From Paralvinella palmiformis (taxonomy: Eukaryota > Annelida > Polychaeta > Terebellida > Alvinellidae): a stretch of DNA of 64,000 nt. Position 1 is the first letter of the stretch. Every line of letters starts with the position of its first letter. The position numbers and the translations under genes are program-made. The stretch is taken from NCBI GenBank assembly GCA_025642065.1, contig JAODUP010000116.1:567001-631000 (forward strand). The letters are read 5' to 3'. The notes under the pieces are model-generated. The model did no database searches. It was not told the origin of the DNA and saw only the letters and a program-made list of their open reading frames with translations. Shown here one piece after another: positions 23,301-33,900 of this stretch.

Positions 23301-24151
23301 TAATCCCAAGCGAACACGAGCAGAGATCATGTGTCACTACATTAGTGAGTGGGGTGTCAGAATTAGTCGATCAAAAACATTTAAAACCCCTACTTCACGC
23401 ACTAACAGACATTAAACATCTGTCAACTAATTCAGCTAAACAGACCTTTATGTTGGATTTTTTTCTGGTCATTTATTCTGTCATAAGTGTTGAAAAGAAA
23501 TAAATACACCATGAGATTATTAATGTCATTGTGGTGCCAGTGGATATTGCGTATTATTATTGTTACGTACAACGGCATGTCTCTACGATCTAAAAATGTG
23601 TGATACCGAGTCGACATTCACGTTTATCGGACATATATATTATTATCATCTGACAAGCCTTGTCGGATTAATGGATTTTCAGTATATATATATATATATA
23701 TATGTATATGAAGCACGAATGCATAAGACATATTTCACATTTCACCAAAGGTTGTTGTCATCTTCAAACAATATTGTTACATGTAATAATACCAACACAT
23801 GGTTGCTACATAACTACATGTGGCCATGTAGTGGCAGTGTGATAATTCTTTATATATTAGTCATAACTATTACATTTTTCATATTATGTTGACAAATGTT
23901 TGTGCTATTGTAATCTAGTTATAAATAAAATCCATCTATCTATAATATAATATGTGATGGATGTTCTGCTTCAGGTTTGCTACCAGTGTTTATAAGTTCC
24001 TCATCCCATCGACCATCTCAGCACAAGTATGACCTTATCCAGTACTTCGGTAGCAAAATTCAAGGTGACGGACTTAAAATTACCTGGCTACATGCTATAA
24101 ACAACAAAAAAGAAATGTTAAAGGCAGTATATAGTAAGTGGATTATACTTG

Positions 24152-24183
<32 letters not shown>

Positions 24184-27100
24184 ACGTATGTAAATAATAA
24201 TAATAATAGAAACCAAGCAGTTATTTAAGTGTTGAAGATGACTGAATGTTCAATAGCAGAGAGTTCCAGGATGCAGGACACACAGATAACGTTTTTTTCT
24301 GCATATATATTTGGGGTTGCTGTATAATCATATAAAAGTGCCTTCTCTGTAGACCTGAAGCTTTTGGTTGGCCGCTTAATAGAAATAATATTCCTGTTAT
24401 TGACTAATACTGACATTTCAACGACAGGAAAAGCCCAGATAATTTACAGCTTATACTGGATTCTGTGCTTGACTGGAAGCTAGTGCAGTGAATAGAATAC
24501 AGGAGTGATGTGGTCATGCTTATTTATTTTCATTATTATCACAGCTGCAGTGTTTTGAATTCTATGAAGTTTATCTATCAATTGATCTGATGCTCCAGAC
24601 AAGAGTAAGCAGTGTGTATCCTCTCTGTTTGTGATGAAAGCAAGCACCAGACATTTAATTGTTTCTCTGGATAGTAGTCAGCCAAAGATATGTTATCCTC
24701 TTCCACAATAACACTGACACCAACCAGAATACAGTTCTTTGATGACGCAGGGTGGCTATTCATACTAATGCCATTTTGTCAGAATTCAGTTCAAGCATAT
24801 GAGATTTCATCAAATCCTTCATTTGGCATACTCAAGTTTTAAATTAGGTCAAAACGGGATTTCTATCACTTATTTCAGAGTGGCTTATGGTAACATATAA
24901 TTGGGTATCATCACCGTAGTTAACGTATATGGAAGCTTATATCTTGTTTCTGAGTAATGTAACCCAATGACATGGCATGCAGTGTAAACAAAAGGGGACT
25001 CGGGACTGATCCTTGGGGAACTCAGAAAAACAATGACAGTACTTCTGACATAGCTTCTCCAATGATAACTGCTTGGTAGTATTGATCCAGGTATGGCACA
25101 ATCCAATTCTGAACAGTTCCTCAATTTCTCTATCAGTTCTTTAGTATCTTAGCTGATAACGCAGCTGATACTTTAAGGAGCACAAGAACAGCTGGAAGAA
25201 TATCATTCTTAACACTTTGATGCTATGACCAGGTTTATAAGCAGATTGAAAAGACTCTGATAGTCCATGCCGTATCAGTTGAGCTCCCACAGTTTCTCTA
25301 TTATTTTCAATAGGAAAGACAAGTTAGGTACCAGACAGTAATTCTTAAGAGTGTTAGCATCACGTGCTTGCTTTACGGGCTGGCCTTGTTGATGATAGGA
25401 AGCTACCAGCAGTGCAATCACAGGCAGGAAGGTGTCTAAACATTCGTTTCGTATGGAGGTTGGAAATGTGTCAATTCCACATAAGACTAGATGATTACAT
25501 TATGACTTTCCAAACATCACCTTGAGAATCTAAAAAGTGATCACATTCCAAGCCAAATCAGCATTCCAAACCAACCCAATGCATTTTTTACCAAGGCTCA
25601 ACTCAGGATTGACCTTACTTCTAGGTTGAAGGCAATGAAACCAAGTGTATTGAATTCTAATTTTGTGATGCACCTGCTGCATTTCCCCAGCATTATTAGC
25701 ATCAATCAATTGAAAATACTCAGACTTTCGCCAACTTCATAGCAACGTGAGGAACATACTTGGCAACAATCCAGCATCAAACCTGGTGTTTTACTACTGC
25801 CTACTTTGGGGAGATGTTGAAATTGGCCTTTTGATGATATGAACATGTTATGTACATTGTGTTGTTTCATATCTGCATGATGTTAACATGTTCTGATACC
25901 ACAATGTTCTGATACTACTAAATGTCACTCGTATAGTGTTATGTGTCAAATGTGATATAATAAACCAATTAAAACTTAGATAATTGTCATTTTCCCATAA
26001 ATTGTTAAATTGATGAATTATTTAATAATTAACCATACCCCTCATGCGAATATATTTGGGGGATACATTGGCTCACACGTCATTACACTCCCACCACCTA
26101 AAATAAATATACGTCTGGGAGTTTCTTCCCTATCTCCCGATTTCCTGTACATCATTACACTCTTACACACTAAAATAAACACATCTGATAGTTTCTTTCC
26201 TATCTCCCTCATTTCCTGTAATTTCTCCTGGACAGAAAGATTTTTCTCCCCAGTTTCTCCTCATGGCAGGAGAGAAATACCTTTCTCATGGGGAGAAAGC
26301 CAACCTTTCTTGAGACATCACACTGAAATGACGTCTCACACTGCATAGACCTGATGTGAATTGGTGAGCTTTCATGCGTCCCTATATTATTCTTGATGGT
26401 TTAAATTTGTTCTCTGAAACACTCACAAAACATATTTGAAAGATCTCGTTTGGAGGCTAGAAAATTTAAAACTATTGGCCAATAAATATTATTACTAACT
26501 CAAAATATTTCATATTTATGAGAACTTTTTCTTTTATAAATACATGATTTGTCAGCCCAAAAGTTTATGCAAATTAAAATAGGCAGAAAAATACCAAAAC
26601 AGCAATTAGAAAATGATGCATCTGTTGTCACATGTTTTTAAGCCGATTATATATGCGTAAGTACAATCATAAAGATGCAATGCAGTTAACTATAATATAA
26701 ATAAGACTTGTCCAACCATTTGGACAAAGTGCCAAAGAGAATTTGTTTTTAAATTCAGAGAGAGAGAGAGAGAGATGTATTGTTGTGTGATGGCTGAAGC
26801 ACTCAATATATGTTTCCATTGTGAAGACTCATTCCATTCTGCTAAGCTAATGCCTAATATAGAAATATAGATTGTATTTACTTTTCCACCCTCTCTGATG
26901 ACACATGCATTCAACTTTTTTCTGACCTTAAATTACTTGTTAAAAACCAACGTATTTTCATTTCATTTATGGCTTCAGTTATTTTGCAGGTATTAGTGCT
27001 TGAGCCACAATTTTGCATGTTAATAAGGAATACTGGTTTTTCCAGAAATGTGTGTGTAATGGATGGGGGGGGGAATTTGTATATTTCTTTCACAGTTCAT

Positions 27101-27848
27101 GTCTTTTGGCATGTTTTGCCGGACAACTACCCCATGTGTAATTTCTTTTGACAATAACAAAAAAGCAGAATATCAACAAACATTCATGTCTGGCCAGATA
27201 TGTTCAAAATATGGGCCTTTTTTGTAGAAGTGAATGAAAATTATATGTGCTCATTCCAGCTCCCTTTCTAATTTTTTTCTAACACTATTATGGCCCACAC
27301 AATTAGTGTGAAGGCTTTGGTGCTGATTTGAAAGAAAAGGTTTATATTTTCATACTACAACAAGCATGAAAAAGTGAAATGGAACACTGAAATTTAACAC
27401 AAGCATGGCCATGTGGTTTCACCGAGTCTATTTACGACAAGATTTCCAGAGTTCACACAAATATTTGGCCTGACATAGATTTAATTGACTAATTCTACGG
27501 GTATATATTGTTCCACCATCCATTTTTTTACTGCATATTATTAATTATTCTACCTATTTATTAACGATGATCAATGATTTAACTTCCAGACATTGACACT
27601 GTTGCAGATCAATTATTAATGAACTATGTGACTTATCTAATTGGGATTGGTTGCTTGCTAATATAATGTGAGGTATGAGTACTCCAAGGCAGTTAGATAT
27701 CAACTGTATATTATTTATTTATTGTAGTGAGATATAGGATGCATATATGTTGAATTTTGTTGAACGACTTAAACTACTATTTTACATTAGATGAGAATAT
27801 TGAAAATAACTTGGCCCAATTTGCTCTGTGATTTTCTTCCTGCCTGAT

Positions 27849-27905
<57 letters not shown>

Positions 27906-30900
27906 TGCATGTACACACCCAAATACATGCACACACACTATGTAGCTGCAATGTAGATACACACTTCTACACCATTTGCCTATAATGCACTTTTATAAAT
28001 GACAAAGTGTGCACTGTTTTTTTTTTTTTTATATATTAAAGCCACTTTTTCCATAATACATGTATATTTTTATGTATAGGTATTGTATGCTGCCTAGACA
28101 AAGATTTTACTACTACCAGGCTGGTTTGAAATGGTTACCCTTTATATTCACTGGATATAGCCAATCCTGGGATAGGGTCTGGTACGATTTGCTTTAAAAG
28201 AATGGTTGGGATATATAATAAATCTCTTAGGCAAAGTGATAGAGCATTACCAGAGCAGAAGACTTCAGGAACAGTGTAAAAATTTAAATAATCAAACAAA
28301 AATCCTACTATTTATTATGAAATAAATTATTTAGCCATAGGATGGGTTTGTTTCATCTCATGGCCTGTAATCATAAAATATGGATAACACATAAAAGTGT
28401 AATATAAATAATTCCAGTGTGGTCTGTTTACTAAAAGATTTATCACCATTATATGTTACCTAGATTGAACAGTTGTCTGCAGTATAAATGAATTATAAAA
28501 CACTGGTTAGGACTGTATCATAATATATCCACTTTTGATATATTGATGGGCGCCTCCGTGGTCTAGCGGTAGCATGTTGGACCACAGATCACTATGACAC
28601 GTGTTCGAATCATGGCATGGGCATATCTGAAGGTTGTTTCGTCTTTCGCTTCGTCTCATTACCTTTGGAAGTCGCTCGGCCCATTTAGCCTACCTTGGCC
28701 GTAAAACATCAATCATCATCATCATCATCATATGATATATTGCAGGCAGACAAGTATTCCAAATAGACAATGATACAGGCAGTCAAATATATCACCTAGG
28801 TATTGCATTGCTAAACATATGTAACACTTGAATTGATGCAAGACAGTTTGTGTAATATCTATATAAACTACGCTGAAACATGAAGATCATTTAGAGTGCA
28901 GATGGACACGTATATATGCATATAGTAAATGGTCTCTGAGTGTAATACCAATAGATACGGTTTATAAGGGTTGATACAGACCTAATACAAACATATATGC
29001 TTGTTTTAGTTTAGCCATTGATGAACATTTACACCTGCTGGCATATAAGATTACCATATATTTTCCATGTTCTCGATTATGAACACTGCAGTGTTAAAGT
29101 TCACATTCATGACCTGGCATGTAGGAAAAAAAACGTTGAAAATCTGTCACAGATGTGCAAGACATTTAGGCTGCATATAACCTGATATAAAATGTGCCCT
29201 ATTGGATTACACTTTTTATGGCCTCTATTTACATGGTATATAAATAAATACTCTTTAACCAAATGGAATTACTACTGACTAACCTAGTTTTGAAATGCAG
29301 AAATGATAATGAATTTATTCCCAATATATATATATAATAGGTAAGTACATTTAACTTAAATTTTGATCAATTAATAGCATGGTATGTTGGCCAAATAACA
29401 ATGGAATTAGCTTCCAGTGTGAATTCCAAATTTAAATACCAATAATATGTAAAGCTTTACATACAGTCAGTCGGTCCTTGCATTAACAGATTTGTATAAA
29501 TATCCTCGAACCAGACTAACATCATGTGGCTACATTCCTTTGATCATGGATTAAATGGAATCCTGATTTGTGTACTGTATATACTGGCGTATAAGTCGAT
29601 TTTTTGGGTAGTGAAAAGGGAGTTCCCAGAAGCACCTTGACTTATATGCGCATCAAATTTACACAAACCTTAATCTAGTCTATAAATAATTGTTTTCAAG
29701 AAATTAACAACTGTTACCATAGACATGAATTAATCTGCACCTCTTTCAAAAGTCATTGACCATTCTTTCACTTTTATATGCATTTTTATCATAAAAGTAA
29801 CAAAAATAGATTAATTCAAAATCTGTTTATTTACTTATTGTAAATAAGTACAAAAAATTATGATTATACTTACATTTTATTTCTACACTTTCACCTTCAG
29901 TGATACATATATTTAATCCAGTTTTCTAGTCCTGTTATCAACCACTAGGGCTTGGTACACATATACAGAAAATATATGCTGTTTAAATTTTTCTTTATGG
30001 GTTAGTGTCAGTGGACCTCAACACCAAGTCTGACTGAGCAGCACTGTACTTATTTGAAAAATATTAACAATTATTGTCAGGAAATGGTGTTATTTTGATG
30101 AGCAGTTGTTTTCATCTTTATGAAAATAATGCTACGTAGCATTTATATATAGAAAGAAAATAGTTGAAATACATATTAGAAAATATAATATTCATGAAGT
30201 GATAGGTGATTATGTGATCATCTGTAATACCACCTAACGTCTATCATCAACTGGGTGTTAATCTTGTTTACAGGTAATGCAATGATGATTGAAGGCGATG
30301 TACTATTGCGAGGTCAAGGTACAGACAATCAGCAGTTAATACCTATAATGGCTCATCCTCCCCAAACGGACAGCGATATCACATTGTATGAATGGCTGCA
30401 ACTAGCCACAAATGCTCACAAAGGTATCAAACTTGACTTCAAAAGTATCGAGTCGGTGGACCTCGCTCTACAGATAGTTGAGCAGTCAAAGGCAAAGGTT
30501 TGTAAAAAATATCAGCATCTTATTGACCTGAGTATAAGATTGGTATATATGCGTTATAATCATTGCTTACACATGTGCATGGAACAGGGTGTGGTGAGAG
30601 AGAGAGTGTGTGTGAATTTTGTAATTGTTTGCTTTATATTAAATTATGGTAGGTGTCTGAGTGGCAATCCAGTGAACATGTGATTGCTATGATGTGACTC
30701 ACCCTGTGAGTTCAGGGTTTATATTGAGCTCACTCGGTCCTCTATCCTATTATGGAGTCAGTACCCGGAATGATCTATTCAGGTGCCAAGTCATCTTAAG
30801 CCAAATGATAAATAGGAGAATTTCGAAATGCCAACAGCTCTCTCCCTTTGATAGTCCGAGCCTCTGGACTATAACTTAAGTAGCTACACTAACTGGACAC

Positions 30901-33900
30901 ATTGAGTGGGTTGGTAATCATTGTAAATTACAATTATAATGCTATCCATGAAAAGTAGAAAGATCCAATCACGCTTCACTTAACATTCTGATTTAATAAT
31001 CTACAACAGGTGCATGGTGAGTTATTGTTCGATATGTATGTAGAATGAAAGTATGAAATGCAGTTATTTGCACCATAGAAATGGGAATTTCGTTTATACA
31101 AGAAGAATCATGCAACGCGTACAAGGTTAGCATTTCACTGAACCAAAAATCGGATGTAGCAATCAGGTGTTAAACTGTGAGGGAGACACCAAGGAGAAAA
31201 TAAACCTTTTTGTCTTATTTCTTGGGACTTCAATGCAATGTAGTGAGTGCCAAATTGGCACAGAACCATACAGCCATGAAGATAGAGAGAGATCTATGCA
31301 GCGTAGTAATACTCTTCTCCTGTGGATTGATCATTAGTGATGAATGATTGAATATAACTGGTCCTTGGTGTTCCAGGAATCTGTTTATTCAACCACTACG
31401 TCGTTTTATAATTTATGATACTGCCAGGATAATGAGTAATGATTAGTCCAACATCGTTTCTAATCGATTATTTTCACCTGCGATCAATACTGACAGTTTA
31501 TCCAGGTTTTGCTGGATCTCATAATATAGGACACCAGATATTAAATCTCAACGCCGTGAAATTCAATCTTAGTGACTGAGTAACTTTCATTGATTTTAAC
31601 CAATGCCCCAGATATTTAGAGCGCCGTGCATTAGCCACTCTGCTATAATATATTCCTCGTGAGATGAAACGTTTTCTATGTTCAGTGAAGTAAATTGAGG
31701 GAATCACAAAATACATCTCATTCCATTATATTCAATGATATTTGTGATATTTAAATTGTCGATGGTTGATAATAATATGTTAACAATTTATTTACCTATG
31801 CTATTTTGTATTGAAAAGTAAAAACCAGTGAGTGATCGACAATTGATAGATCCATGTTAATTTGTAACTATCCCTATGTTAGCTGTCTATCATTGCTTCA
31901 GATATTCAACAGCCAGACACTTTTTCACTGTTCATCATTACTAATACTATGTACTGTGTGTGTGGGTGCGTGTGTGTTCGTGTGGAGTAAAAATGTTCGT
32001 TTAAGGGGCGAGAAGATGTTTACTTGCAAACGTATTGTTCGTGTAGCAATGTTTGTGAGATTCGCATTTGACAGTTTTGTAGCATTATACACGTCTGCTG
32101 AACCACGGATATATCAGTATTCACTGACCCCTGTATGTCGTTTGAGATACGATGACAGATTGGGAGAGTTTTAAACACATGTTGTTGATAACATTGTTTA
32201 GCCAATTTCTGTTGTGTGACGTCAAATAAACAAAACAAGACCTCAAATATGTGAATACTCATCTATTAATAGGTAAACCCCCCTTGCTCTGGGAATGTTT
32301 CGGCTCACTCACTGTTATTTTGCCGCACGGTTGCAGGTAAATGTATAAATGATGTGTTGATGATTAGATACTCCGGGTTCCCAGTGAGACATAAGACTAG
32401 AACAACAATTAACATTGTTGTTGTAGTTTCTAAAACGAGTTTGTTTTTACGGGGTGGGTTGTTAGCCCCACGTCTATCCCCCAATCTGGTCCCTCCTCTG
32501 AGACTTGGCTTGCTTGGTTAAATCTGCCCCCACCGTTATAGCTACCAGAGTTCTTGAGACACACAAGCCCCCTCACCATCAGCGAGGTACCAGCACAGAC
32601 AGGGGTGTGTGTAGTAGAATATATTCCAAATATTCTCAATTCTTTGTTTTTAATTTGTATGTAATTTTTTATAGAAAATGTCGACTAAATCAAGGCCTCC
32701 TCATCAATGTAACTCATTACATATTAAGACATGATATGTTCTAAATTTGCACCCAATATGAAACATTAATAATTATGTTTGTTAAATACACATTAAGACC
32801 ATGTTAGAGATCAGTTGTGTTGTCATTTCTCTATAATTTAAATATTATCAGCTGAGCTTTAATATGGTAAGTGGTAGATGAGCTGATGAGGACGTTACTG
32901 TCAACAGCTTTACTGGTTAAATAATACCAATCAACTCCAAATAAAATAGTAATAATAATATAATATCAAGATAAATTAACTTACATCTTTGTTACACGGC
33001 TCAAACACATTTGCAAATCTGATTCTCGTGAAAACACCACTTGTGTCATCAAGGTGATCACCATTAGTAGAATGAGTCAAGTGTCCGTGAATCCATGTAT
33101 GTCTATGGTTTGGCGAGCACACGTTGAACAAGGCTGCAAACCAACTTGGTGAATGAGAAAATGAGCCAAGTTAGCAGTTCATATTAAGATGATAGGTAAT
33201 TAATTAAATTCTACTTCTAGTAAGACTGCTACAACCATCTGCTAAGCCTCCTTTAGGCTACCAAAATTAACCAGCCACTTGCTGTTTCCTACTGGATGTG
33301 GGGCACCTCCGTGGTATAGCGGTAGCATGTTGGACCACAGATTTCAACCACCCGTGTTTGAATCTTGGCGTGGACATAATTGAAGGGTATTTCATCTTTG
33401 ACTTCGCTTCATCACCTTTGGAGGTCACTCGGCCTATTTAGCCTACATTGTGCACAAAAGTGACTGTAAAATGTCAATCATCATCTTCACCTACTAGGAT
33501 GTGGGTTGATAAACCAAAGATGTTCCATTTTTTAAAATACCAATTTGCTGCCCTGATCAGAAAATGTATTAGTAGTCTGAAAATGGCGCAGAGTGTGTAC
33601 AATGCTCTTTCAGCATATCAGCAATCCCAATAGTTGTGAGTGAAAGTTCTGTTGTTATTATTAATACTAATCAGCAATTTGAGTTCATTATGGGTTTGAA
33701 TATGGCTTTATTTGTTATTGTTTCTTTGCCACAATTGAATGGTATCATTTTATCCAGGTGCTATCAAATATTTGTATTGTGTCATTTTGCAGGTGCAGTA
33801 GCTTCTCATACTCCATTTAATTTGGATCAGTATTTTCCAGCATCTAAGATATCTTATTTACTTTGTCTTATTCAAGTCAATATCACAGTTTTTAATACAT

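Larger units (their letters stand above)
15127..23974 (+). other. FAM151 intron 1: repeat-filled
   Basis: 8.8 kb holding a MULE remnant (15578-17510), a minus-strand hAT remnant (17520-18310), a long (TA)n (18896-18944), an inverted-repeat element (19455-20110), two family C SINEs, one family A SINE and one family B SINE. No further exon of the gene was recognised. Confidence 0.6.
24134..30273 (+). other. FAM151 intron 2
   Basis: 6.1 kb with a (GT)n tract at the donor, a reverse-strand LINE (24230-25900), a tandem duplication with a palindrome (26075-26300), a (TA)n (27847-27903) and a family B SINE (28550-28732). From 28.8 to 30.2 kb I see only unassigned AT-rich sequence. Confidence 0.6.

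Noticed and set aside
30498..30501. Alternative FAM151 exon 3 donor at 30498 (GTTTGT)
   Set aside because: Using it puts exon 4 out of frame, with a stop after about 23 codons; the GTAAAA donor at 30502 keeps the frame.
30687..30880. Short ORFs after FAM151 exon 3
   Set aside because: Intronic; no domain and not in the splice frame.
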